A stretch of DNA of 46,560 nt, taken from the NCBI GenBank assembly GCA_947475715.1, contig CANJNY010000025.1, positions 1-46,560 of the forward strand, written 5' to 3'. The stretch is from Prolixibacteraceae bacterium. GTDB taxonomy: Bacteria > Bacteroidota > Bacteroidia > Bacteroidales > Prolixibacteraceae. Positions within the stretch are counted from its first letter, which is position 1, and every line of letters starts with the position of its first letter. The notes under the pieces were generated by a model. It did not search any database, was not told where the DNA came from, and saw nothing but the letters and a program-made list of their open reading frames with translations. This document shows positions 1-7,475 of the stretch, in pieces. The position numbers and the translations under genes are program-made.

Positions 1-347
1 GATTATCAGTAAGCAAAGATACAATTTGAAAGCAAATCACAACACCTACTGTGTGCTTTAAAAGCGAAATAAAGGTGATTATCAGTAAGCAAAGATACAA
101 TTTGAAAGCAAATCACAACGCGCATATGATAATTACACTCGCACAGGCAGGTGATTATCAGTAAGCAAAGATACAATTTGAAAGCAAATCACAACAGCCG
201 ATGAGGCGAAGAGAATAAAAGAGGAGGTGATTATCAGTAAGCAAAGATACAATTTGAAAGCAAATCACAACATCCGGAGGGTGGATAACTGATCTGGGTA
301 GGGTGATTATCAGTAAGCAAAGATACAATTTGAAAGCAAATCACAAC
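1..347 (-). CRISPR. CRISPR array end, type II-C-like 46-nt repeats
   Basis: Five repeats are visible: one cut by the window edge (1-43) and four complete identical copies at 74-119, 150-195, 226-271 and 302-347. Four spacers of exactly 30 nt lie between them (44-73, 120-149, 196-225, 272-301), giving a strict 76-bp period. On the minus strand the repeat begins GTTGTGATTTGCTTTC and ends GATAATCACC. This start is the same as in Bacteroidetes type II-C (Cas9) repeats such as that of Bacteroides fragilis, so crRNAs are probably made from the minus strand, running off the left edge. The repeats also carry TATCTTTG, a match to the Bacteroidetes -7 promoter core TAnnTTTG. No cas gene or convincing tracrRNA is in the window; both may lie to the left. 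The type assignment rests on repeat length and sequence only. All visible copies are identical, so the repeats give no hint which end is old. Confidence 0.95.
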
Positions 348-493
348 GGGAATAACTCCAAAGCGGCACCCGGATCGAAGTGGATTCTCAATAGGTTCAA
401 GTTGATAGTGAACGGGTGACTGTGTTCATACTCTGAAAGTCACCCGGTCACTTACTGAGCTGAAAGTCACCCGGTCACATTCATGGTTATCGC
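348..493. repeat. Array flank with a duplicated 19-mer
   Basis: This stretch flanks the array on what would be its upstream side and has no ORF. The 19-mer CTGAAAGTCACCCGGTCAC occurs twice, at 433-451 and 460-478. An inverted GGGTGAC sits at 414-420, so the region can fold. GGCACCCGGA at 364-373 is the inverse of a piece of the terminator at 501-535 and may be a decayed relic of the same element. It is not AT-rich, so I cannot call it a leader with confidence. Confidence 0.5.
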
Positions 494-535
494 AAACAAA
501 AACTCCGGGTGCCACTCAAAGTGGCGCTCGGAGTT
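494..535 (-). terminator. Intrinsic terminator after the acyl-CoA synthetase gene
   Basis: A 16-bp stem (501-516 with 520-535, loop of three, only G-U type deviations) lies just beyond the stop codon at 546. Read on the minus strand it is followed by TTTTTGTTT (complement of 494-502), so it has the classical form for the minus-strand gene. The stem is nearly identical to the hairpin at 4701-4737. Confidence 0.8.
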
Positions 536-545
536 CGCGCGCAGT

Positions 546-2471
546 TTATCTGAAAATACCAACTTTAGATTTCTCCAAAATTACTCTTATTTCCTCAACA
601 ACATCTTCATTATCAATAGTTGATGGCATTTGAAAATCAACCCCATCGGAAATATTTCGAATTAATTTTCGCAATATTTTACCCGAACGGGTTTTTGGTA
701 AACGCTCTACTATAACGACATCTCTCAACGAAGCCACGGCACCTATCTGATCCCTGACCAAATGAACCACCTCATGTTGTAACTGAAAATGTTCAATATC
801 CTCTCCGTGTTTAACCACAACCAATGCCAATGGAACCTGACCTTTTAAAGCGTCGTACATTCCAACTACGGCACATTCAGCAACCGAATGATGCGAAGAG
901 ACAATCTCTTCCATCTCGGCTGTCGAAAGCCGGTGACCTGCAATATTGATTACATCATCGACCCTGCCGGTGATAAATATATAATTATTTTCATCCTTGA
1001 AACCACCATCGCCGGAGAAATAAAATCCCGGAAACCGATCTAAATATCCCTCCTTAAAACGGCGGTGGTCGTTCCATAGATTCATCATCATTCCGGGAGG
1101 TAATGGTAATTTAATGACCACATATCCTTCCTGATTCGGACCTAACTCTTCGCCGTTTTCTCCAAATATCCGAATATCAAATCCCGGAACAGCCTTTCCG
1201 GCAGACCCGGGATTAACCGGAAAATAATCGAGACCCATCATATCGGAGATCATCGGCCATCCCGATTCGGTTTGCCACCAATGGTCAATGGCCGGAACCG
1301 GAATATGCCGGTTATACCATTCCAATGTAGCCACATCACACCGTTCGCCTGCCAGAAATTGGGTTCTCAGGCAAGACAAATCATATTTTTTAATGAACTC
1401 TCCGTTTGGATCTTCCTTTTTTATCGCTCGGATAGCTGTTGGAGCAGTAAACATGATGCCCACTTTGTGTTCGGAGATTACCCTCCAGAAAGTACTCGCA
1501 TCGGGTGTTTTAATTGGTTTTCCTTCAAAAATTAGCGTAGTATTTCGGTTAATAAGCGGTCCATAAACAATATAACTATGTCCTACCACCCAACCCATAT
1601 CGGAAGCAGCCCAAAATACTTCGTCCTGTTTTGCCCCATAAATATATTGCATTGAGAATTTTAACGCTGCAGCATAACCTCCTGTATCCCTTACAATTCC
1701 CTTCGGTTTTCCGGTCGTTCCCGAAGTATAAAGGACGTATAATGGATGGGTTGCATGTACTGGAATACAGGGGGTTTCCTCTGAGCCATATACGATTGCA
1801 TCGTAATCGACATCGTATATTTTAAAGGGAATCCTGGCACCCAATTTCCGATTGAAAACAATAACTTTTTCAGGTTTATGGGATGCCAGTTCAATGGCCT
1901 CATCGACCAAAGGTTTATAGGCTATTAACCGGTCAATCTCAATTCCTGAGGAGGCGGTTATAATAAGTTTTGGTTTACAATCGTCAATTCGCAAAGCCAG
2001 TTCATGGGGTGCGAAACCCCCAAAAACTACAGAATGGGTCACTCCTATTCTTGCGCAGGCGAGCATGGCAAAGGCTGCCTGAGGAATCATTGGCATATAA
2101 ATTACCGCGGTATCTCCCTTTTCTAATCCCAATAAAAGCATACCTCCGGCTAATTTAGCCACTTCAGTTTTTACTTCATTATAAGTATATTTTAGAACCG
2201 TTTGGGTAACCGGCGAATCATAAATAAATGCGGTTTGTTCTCCAAATCCATCCTCAATATGCTTATCTAAAGCTAAATAACAAATATTTAACTCACCATC
2301 CCTGTACCAAAGCGGATAGTTATTTTCGTCTTTGGATAATATAACCGATGGCTTAGTGTACCATGCTATTTCATCTGCCTGTTTTGCCCAAAATATTTCA
2401 GGAAAATCAATACTCTCTTTGTAAAACTCCTTGTAGCTTTTCATATAGCTTATCGTTTGAAGACTATTCAT
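546..2471 (-). CDS. prpE: Propionyl-CoA synthetase-like acyl-CoA ligase
   Basis: An AMP-forming acyl-CoA synthetase of 641 residues that activates a short-chain acid (propionate or acetate) to its CoA ester in the cytoplasm. The P-loop-like motif reads YTSGTTGKPKGIVRDTGG. The RDTGG and SDMGWVVGHSYIVYGPL stretches resemble PrpE/ACSS3 more than acetyl-CoA synthetase, which usually has HTTGGY. WWQTESGWP is motif A5, and PKTRSGKILRK near the C-terminus holds the catalytic, acetylatable lysine (about K598). The N-terminus of E. coli PrpE aligns better with the internal Met10 (start at 2444), so the true protein may be nine residues shorter; neither start has a clear ribosome binding site. It stands alone with its own promoter (2520-2549) and terminator (494-535). 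Substrate preference for propionate is inferred from motif similarity. Confidence 0.9.
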   Translation of the reverse strand: MNSLQTISYMKSYKEFYKESIDFPEIFWAKQADEIAWYTKPSVILSKDENNYPLWYRDGELNICYLALDKHIEDGFGEQTAFIYDSPVTQTVLKYTYNEVKTEVAKLAGGMLLLGLEKGDTAVIYMPMIPQAAFAMLACARIGVTHSVVFGGFAPHELALRIDDCKPKLIITASSGIEIDRLIAYKPLVDEAIELASHKPEKVIVFNRKLGARIPFKIYDVDYDAIVYGSEETPCIPVHATHPLYVLYTSGTTGKPKGIVRDTGGYAAALKFSMQYIYGAKQDEVFWAASDMGWVVGHSYIVYGPLINRNTTLIFEGKPIKTPDASTFWRVISEHKVGIMFTAPTAIRAIKKEDPNGEFIKKYDLSCLRTQFLAGERCDVATLEWYNRHIPVPAIDHWWQTESGWPMISDMMGLDYFPVNPGSAGKAVPGFDIRIFGENGEELGPNQEGYVVIKLPLPPGMMMNLWNDHRRFKEGYLDRFPGFYFSGDGGFKDENNYIFITGRVDDVINIAGHRLSTAEMEEIVSSHHSVAECAVVGMYDALKGQVPLALVVVKHGEDIEHFQLQHEVVHLVRDQIGAVASLRDVVIVERLPKTRSGKILRKLIRNISDGVDFQMPSTIDNEDVVEEIRVILEKSKVGIFR

Positions 2472-2519
2472 TACCGGGTAGGTTCAGATTAGTCAATGGT
2501 AAGTTGGTTATTAACTGGT

Positions 2520-2549
2520 CAAAGATACCATTTGAATCCAATTCACAAC
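2520..2549 (-). promoter_or_regulatory. Promoter of prpE, resembling the CRISPR repeat
   Basis: On the minus strand TATCTTTG (2527 down to 2520) matches the Bacteroidetes -7 core TAnnTTTG. A TTG lies 18 bases upstream, close to the usual -33 spacing. Transcription would start near 2513, about 42 bases before the gene. The whole 30-base segment matches the first 30 bases of the CRISPR repeat at 26 positions by my hand alignment, and similarity ends sharply after TATCTTTG. It could alternatively be a degenerate repeat or a tracrRNA anti-repeat. Confidence 0.65.
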
Positions 2550-2622
2550 TATCGGACTAAACGAATGAATTACAAAGAAGTAACATGGATGAATTGGACT
2601 CCGTTTATTAAATCAAATATAC

Positions 2623-2630
2623 TACTTTTG
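2623..2630 (+). promoter_or_regulatory. Possible -7 promoter element for the ubiquitin-domain gene
   Basis: TACTTTTG fits TAnnTTTG on the plus strand. No good -33 TTTG is seen at the expected spacing, and the implied 5' leader would be about 165 bases. The rest of the 2472-2800 gap is AT-rich and holds no ORF worth calling. Confidence 0.35.
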
Positions 2631-2800
2631 CGATATTAAAGATTATTTTTATTCAGTCTTAATAGAAAGTAACTGTAATCATTGTTTTTTGATAAAATAA
2701 TAAGAATTGGCTCTTAATGCAGATGATCCGATGAAGAGGAACTCAATTAATAAAGGGTGCAAAAATTTCAATTATAATTTCAAACATTGAGACCAATAAA

Positions 2801-4693
2801 ATGAGCTATCCCAACCGATTGATTCTAGTCCTCTTTTTTTCGCTTCTTACCATCGTGGCGTATCCTATGCAAATTTTTATAAAGACATTAACCGGAAAAA
2901 CTTTAACGCTAGATGTAGCTCCATTTGAAACAATCGGGATTGTTAAGTCGAAAATTCAGGATAAAGAGGGAATTCCTGCCGATCGGCAACAATTTATCTT
3001 TGCTGGAAAAGAACTATTAAATGAAAAAACATTATCTGATTATAATATTCAAGATAAATCAACCTTGCATTTAGTCATCAGAGTATTCTCATGGACCGGA
3101 ACTTCCGGAACCAACTGGAACGATACGCTGAATTGGAACCCCCGTGCAATCCCGGATTCGACCTCCACTATCGTTATTCAAAGTGCAGCCAACTATCCTT
3201 CGATTTCGGATCTTAAGATTGGATCACTGGGAAAAATAACTATTGCTCCCGGTGCCACATTAACAGTTTCTGATTCGTTAGTCAACAACGCGATTAACGG
3301 TTTGACGATTCAAAGTGACTCCACAGGAACAGGATCCTTGATCGTGGGCAAATCCACCGGAACCGGGAGTGTATCCTCACAGCAGTGGGTGAAATCCGGA
3401 GCCTGGCACCTGGTGTCATCACCGGTGTCACAGGATGTCGATAGCTTTCTTACCAATAATAATCCCATCATCCCCGCAAGGGAATCGCTGCGTGGAATGA
3501 TGGATTATAATCCCGCAAATAACCAGTGGAACAACTATTTCACTACCGGAAATTCCAATGGAAATATTGGTGCCGGAAAAGGATTCGGACTTCGTGTTGA
3601 CACCGCCGATGCGGCAGTTAAAGCTACCGGAGTACTTCAGGCCGGAATAATCATTGTGCCTGCCAGTCCCGGATACTGGAACTGTATCGGAAACCCGTAC
3701 TCATCGGCTATTGGAATCACTTCAGGCTCAATAGCTGCCAGTAATTTTATAACAGAAAATGGATCCAATTTTGATCCTGAATATGGGGCAATCTATGTTT
3801 GGGATAAAACGGATACCTACAATGGAATGGATGGCAACTATACTGCGGTATCGAATGCAAATTCTTCCGGGCTGGATAATCTTCAGCAAGGCCAAGGCTT
3901 TATGGTTAAGCGGATTGCTTCGGGTGGATCTGATTTTATTTTCACCCCCGACATGCAGCTTCATTTACCCACTCTGTCGCTAAAATCGAATAATACCGGT
4001 TGGCCGACAATCAAGCTGATCGCAACTGCCAATGCTCAGACCGGAACAACGATCATTACGTTTAGCTCGGGTATGACCAAAGGGCTTGATATCACCTACG
4101 ATGCCGGTCTTCTGCGCGGATATGGTGATATTCAGCTTTACACCCGTCTGGTTGAAGATCCTGGGAACACACCGCCGATTGCCATTCAGGCACTGCCTGA
4201 TAATCAATATAATGAGATGATAATTCCCGTTGGAATCGAATCAAAAAACGGAGGAGAGGTAATCTTCTCGGCCGAGACTCTGAATCTAAATTTCGATTGT
4301 CAGGTAATCCTCGAAGACCGTCAAAAAGGAATCTTAACTAATCTGGCAACGTCAAAATATAAGGTTGCTTTGGCTCCAAATTCTGTTAGTGCTGACCGGT
4401 TCCGGCTCTATACCTCAACCCCAAAAATTTCAACTTTAAAAGATCAAACGTCGGACGAGGGAATATTGAAGGCTTATGCTGTGTGCGATACTGAGATACG
4501 CATTATTGGAGCGGTAAATCAGGGTGCAGTGGCTTCGTTGTTTGCTTCGAACGGTCGTCAAATAGTGATGCAACGGCTCAATGAGGGGACTCTTAATGTA
4601 ATTCCAACACGGGGATTAAATACCGGAGTTTATTACCTGACCATTCGTGATCAGGCAAATGCTCAGTGCTTCAAAATATTGCTGATGCATTAA
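2801..4693 (+). CDS. Secreted ubiquitin-domain protein with T9SS sorting domain
   Basis: A protein of 630 residues. Residues 1-20 form a signal peptide ([14 protein letters not shown]), so the mature protein would start almost directly at [17 protein letters not shown], a ubiquitin domain (residues 23-95). By hand alignment 51 of 73 positions equal human ubiquitin. The Leu8/Ile44/His68/Val70 surface patch and lysines 6, 11, 27, 29, 33 and 48 are kept; Lys63 is Asp, and the C-terminal LRGG is replaced by VFSW, so it cannot be conjugated in the normal way. After it comes a WTG...NWND..NW segment common in Bacteroidetes secreted proteins (about 97-140), then a long beta-rich region. The last 80 or so residues resemble the T9SS type A sorting domain ([10 protein letters not shown] near the end), implying export through the outer membrane and surface attachment or release. 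Function unknown; no E1, E2, E3 or deubiquitinase gene is nearby. Bacteroides fragilis is known to secrete a ubiquitin homologue, but as a small stand-alone protein. Confidence 0.9.
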   Translation: MSYPNRLILVLFFSLLTIVAYPMQIFIKTLTGKTLTLDVAPFETIGIVKSKIQDKEGIPADRQQFIFAGKELLNEKTLSDYNIQDKSTLHLVIRVFSWTGTSGTNWNDTLNWNPRAIPDSTSTIVIQSAANYPSISDLKIGSLGKITIAPGATLTVSDSLVNNAINGLTIQSDSTGTGSLIVGKSTGTGSVSSQQWVKSGAWHLVSSPVSQDVDSFLTNNNPIIPARESLRGMMDYNPANNQWNNYFTTGNSNGNIGAGKGFGLRVDTADAAVKATGVLQAGIIIVPASPGYWNCIGNPYSSAIGITSGSIAASNFITENGSNFDPEYGAIYVWDKTDTYNGMDGNYTAVSNANSSGLDNLQQGQGFMVKRIASGGSDFIFTPDMQLHLPTLSLKSNNTGWPTIKLIATANAQTGTTIITFSSGMTKGLDITYDAGLLRGYGDIQLYTRLVEDPGNTPPIAIQALPDNQYNEMIIPVGIESKNGGEVIFSAETLNLNFDCQVILEDRQKGILTNLATSKYKVALAPNSVSADRFRLYTSTPKISTLKDQTSDEGILKAYAVCDTEIRIIGAVNQGAVASLFASNGRQIVMQRLNEGTLNVIPTRGLNTGVYYLTIRDQANAQCFKILLMH

Positions 4694-4700
4694 TCAACTT

Positions 4701-4737
4701 CCACTCCGGGTCCCACTTTGAGTGGGGCTCGGAGTGG
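4701..4737. terminator. Hairpin between convergent genes
   Basis: A 17-bp stem (4701-4717 with 4721-4737, loop TTG) lies between the stop codons of the convergent ubiquitin-domain and GH95 genes, so it may stop transcription in both directions. There is no good T-run on either side. It shares ACTCCGGGT...GCTCGGAGT with the hairpin at 501-535, so it also belongs to a dispersed repeat family. Confidence 0.6.
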
Positions 4738-4741
4738 ACCT

Positions 4742-7147
4742 TTATCCCTTTGTGGCCTGCACTTTTTTAGTCTCGCCATTGATAATGATTGTCACCATAC
4801 GTGGTTTTTCGGAGGTAATCTTATAGCTGGTTACCTTACCGTTTTTCCATTGAAGATCAACGCTGAAATTTCCACGTGCCTTAACTCCCTCAACCGATCC
4901 TGTATTCCAGGATGAAGGAAGAGCAGGCAGAAAACGGATAATTGGTTGCCCGTCACCGGTTTTTTCATGACTTTGAATAATCATCTCAGCAATTGCGGCA
5001 CATCCTCCAAAATTACCATCGATCTGAAAAGGGGCATGGAGGCAAAACAGGTTCCCGGCACCGCGTCCAATCAACAAATCAATTAATTTATTGGCATGAT
5101 CGCCATCCTGCATGCGAGCCCAGAAATTGGCTTTCCAGGCCATTGACCACCCGGTTGATTCATCACCGCGCCGTTCAAGCGCTAGTCTGGCCCCTTTAAA
5201 CAGCTCCGGAACCTGCGGATTAATCTCCGTTCCCGGATATAGTCCCCATAAATGCGACGAGTGACGATGATGGGGATCGGTCTCTTCGAAATCTTCCTGC
5301 CATTCCATGATACGCCCCTCTTTGTTCACCTGAGTCGGTTTAAGCCTTGCTTTAGAGGCATCGAGACTTTTGGCAAAAGATTCATCGATACCAAGAGTAC
5401 GGGCTGCTTCAGCAGTGCTTGCAAACAGTCCCCGGATAATTTGGAGGTCAAAGGTAGAGCCAATACAAAATGAGGTGGTCTGACTTTTCCCATCACTATC
5501 GGTATAACGATAACCATTCTCCGGTGAATTTGATGGCGCAGTAACTAACCGATGTGTCTTAGGATCCTCAACGAGTACGGCCTGACAAAATTCACTCGCC
5601 CCACGCAGTAACGGGTAATATTTTTTCAAAAATTCTTTATCCTGGGTAAAGGCATAATGAGTTGAAATATGTTGTGCTAACCAGGCACCACAGGTTGGAC
5701 CCACGCAAGCTCCCAAATTACTTGGTGAGGTATCAAACCAGGGGTTTTGCGTGTGATTGGCCATCCATCCCGGGGCGTTATAATAGGCCTTAGCGGTTTT
5801 AGCGCCTTCCACTGCCACACCTTCCATAAAACGGATCAACGGAAGGTGACAATCGGATAAGTTAGCTACTTCGGCCGGCCAGTAGTTCATCTGTAAGTTG
5901 ATGTTGCTATGAAAGTCGCCGCGCCATGGGGTGTCATATTCTTCAGCCCAGATTCCCTGAAGGTTGGTTGGCAATTGTGAATCAGGACGTGATCCGGAGA
6001 CCATCAGGTGGCGCCCAAATTGAAAATACAGGGCTGCCAGAGCCGGGTCGGGAGTTGTCTGAGTCGCACTGACCCGGTCGGGTGTAGGAAGTTGCGAGTT
6101 TGCACCCTGAGGCAAGGTAATACGACATCGGTTCATAAAGGAGCCGTGATCGGCTGCTACATCACTAAGGATTGAACTAAAAGTTTTTTTCAGGGCACCA
6201 GCCACCCGTTGATGTGCAAGATCAGCATAATCTTTGTGATACAGATCTGTGCCAGCGCTGACAATCAGTGTTGCCTCATCTGCCCCGGTGATGGAATATC
6301 CGGAATCAGTTATTTTTATTTTACCCCCTTTAACCGATATCCCGAGCACTGCCAGGTACTTTACCCCTTCACCGGAAACGCCGGCGGGTTTAACAAACGG
6401 AAGCTGACCTTCCATTATCTGGACGCCATTTGCCGATCGTAAAGTTGCAAATTCTTTACGGGAGAGGGAGGCAGAAAATGAAAGAGAGCCCGGTTTATCT
6501 CCCTTAAGATTTAAAGCGATCACCTCATCGGGTTTCGAGACGACTAAATCGCGGGTAAAAGTGATCCCGTTTTGTTTGTATTCGGTATGCGAAACTCCCC
6601 GCATGAGATTCAGGTCACGGCGATAGCCTGAATGTGAGGGGTCAGCAACATTTTTTTCAGGTGTAGCAGATAACACGGCACCATTGAATAAGAGGGTTAA
6701 ATCTCCAAGGGTTTGATACGATCCGAATTGATCGCGGATATTCCATCCTTTAACCCCTTCGGGGTATCCGAAGTTTTTATCCATCTCCTTTTGGGCTGCA
6801 GCGATATTTCCGGCGAAGAGATTTTTTCGTACATCCGGAAGACACTTATAGGCATCATAACGGTTTCCATCATAGGGACCGCCGGTCCAGACCGATGATT
6901 CGTTAAGTGCAATTCGCTCAATGTCAATGCCCCCCATATCCATCGCCCCAAGTCGTCCGTTACCTAATACGGTAGATTGATGAAACGTTACGGCTGGTTT
7001 TATAAACCACACGCTCATCGGTTCTGCCGGAGGGATAATAACCTCTGCCGGTAATGTTTTAAGGGTACCAGGCTGCATAGCAACTACAGGAGTAGCTAAG
7101 GCCATGAATACCAAAGCCTTGCAGGTTATTCGGATTAGATTATTCAT
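4742..7147 (-). CDS. GH95 alpha-L-fucosidase, secreted
   Basis: A protein of 801 residues of glycoside hydrolase family 95, which removes terminal alpha-L-fucose (mostly alpha-1,2) or alpha-L-galactose by inversion. A signal peptide (about residues 1-23, ending TPVVA) sends it to the periplasm or surface. The N-terminal domain starts with GNGRLGAM and [15 protein letters not shown], typical of the family. Family-defining catalytic motifs are present: [14 protein letters not shown] with Asn415 and Asn417, [19 protein letters not shown] with Glu618 as probable acid, and QIDGNFGG with Asp710, corresponding to the Asn/Asn/Glu/Asp set known in the Bifidobacterium enzyme. Length is normal. It is not in a classical SusCD locus; the MFS transporter gene upstream is on the same strand and could bring in a sugar, but a palindromic element at 7178-7236 separates them. 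Confidence 0.93.
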   Translation of the reverse strand: MNNLIRITCKALVFMALATPVVAMQPGTLKTLPAEVIIPPAEPMSVWFIKPAVTFHQSTVLGNGRLGAMDMGGIDIERIALNESSVWTGGPYDGNRYDAYKCLPDVRKNLFAGNIAAAQKEMDKNFGYPEGVKGWNIRDQFGSYQTLGDLTLLFNGAVLSATPEKNVADPSHSGYRRDLNLMRGVSHTEYKQNGITFTRDLVVSKPDEVIALNLKGDKPGSLSFSASLSRKEFATLRSANGVQIMEGQLPFVKPAGVSGEGVKYLAVLGISVKGGKIKITDSGYSITGADEATLIVSAGTDLYHKDYADLAHQRVAGALKKTFSSILSDVAADHGSFMNRCRITLPQGANSQLPTPDRVSATQTTPDPALAALYFQFGRHLMVSGSRPDSQLPTNLQGIWAEEYDTPWRGDFHSNINLQMNYWPAEVANLSDCHLPLIRFMEGVAVEGAKTAKAYYNAPGWMANHTQNPWFDTSPSNLGACVGPTCGAWLAQHISTHYAFTQDKEFLKKYYPLLRGASEFCQAVLVEDPKTHRLVTAPSNSPENGYRYTDSDGKSQTTSFCIGSTFDLQIIRGLFASTAEAARTLGIDESFAKSLDASKARLKPTQVNKEGRIMEWQEDFEETDPHHRHSSHLWGLYPGTEINPQVPELFKGARLALERRGDESTGWSMAWKANFWARMQDGDHANKLIDLLIGRGAGNLFCLHAPFQIDGNFGGCAAIAEMIIQSHEKTGDGQPIIRFLPALPSSWNTGSVEGVKARGNFSVDLQWKNGKVTSYKITSEKPRMVTIIINGETKKVQATKG

Positions 7148-7177
7148 AGGAGTAATAATTAATTTATCGTTAAAGTT

Positions 7178-7236
7178 AAGCCTTCACTTGAACGATAACA
7201 TTTTAATTTTAATTATCTTACAGTGAAGGCTTCACT
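7178..7236. repeat. Inverted repeat of the GAAGGCTTCACT family
   Basis: AAGCCTTCACT (7178-7188) pairs perfectly with AGTGAAGGCTT (7222-7232), and the right arm is itself palindromic (AGTGAAGGCTTCACT, 7222-7236). It lies between the small membrane protein gene and the GH95 gene, both on the minus strand, so it may end or attenuate the transporter transcript. Related arms occur at 27347-27406 and 29623-29653. Confidence 0.6.
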
Positions 7237-7248
7237 ATTGATTAAACC

Positions 7249-7464
7249 TCAATCCTCATACTCATCGGTTAAAGCGTACCAGCCAAATATCAGCAACCCG
7301 GTTACGATCAATGGTAGAAGGATAAAGAATATAATAATTCCAAAAACCAGGTCATCCTGTTTACCGGAGGTTAATTTGCTTCCAAAGATTCCGATAAAAT
7401 AGTACGAAACGGCCATTGCCAGAAGAATCCAGACAATTCCCAGATATTTTTTTAATGTGTTCAT
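7249..7464 (-). CDS. Small two-helix membrane protein beside the MFS transporter
   Basis: A 71-residue protein with two predicted membrane segments (about 8-27, IVWILLAMAVSYYFIGIF, and 43-66, IIIFFILLPLIVTGLLIFGWY) and an acidic C-terminus ending DEYED. It lies 11 bases after the MFS transporter gene and is surely cotranscribed with it. It resembles the small membrane proteins (DUF6814-like, from memory) found next to MFS transporters in Bacteroidetes. A role as small subunit or stabiliser of the transporter is inferred only from this pairing. Confidence 0.75.
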   Translation of the reverse strand: MNTLKKYLGIVWILLAMAVSYYFIGIFGSKLTSGKQDDLVFGIIIFFILLPLIVTGLLIFGWYALTDEYED

Positions 7465-7475
7465 AATTTTATCAT

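Noticed and set aside
2520-2600. Complete tracrRNA gene on the plus strand
   Set aside because: The anti-repeat-like part is good and GAATCCAATTC can pair with GAATTGGACTC further on, but the usual nexus hairpin and a T-run terminator are not evident, and a promoter for prpE explains the position better. Kept only as an alternative.
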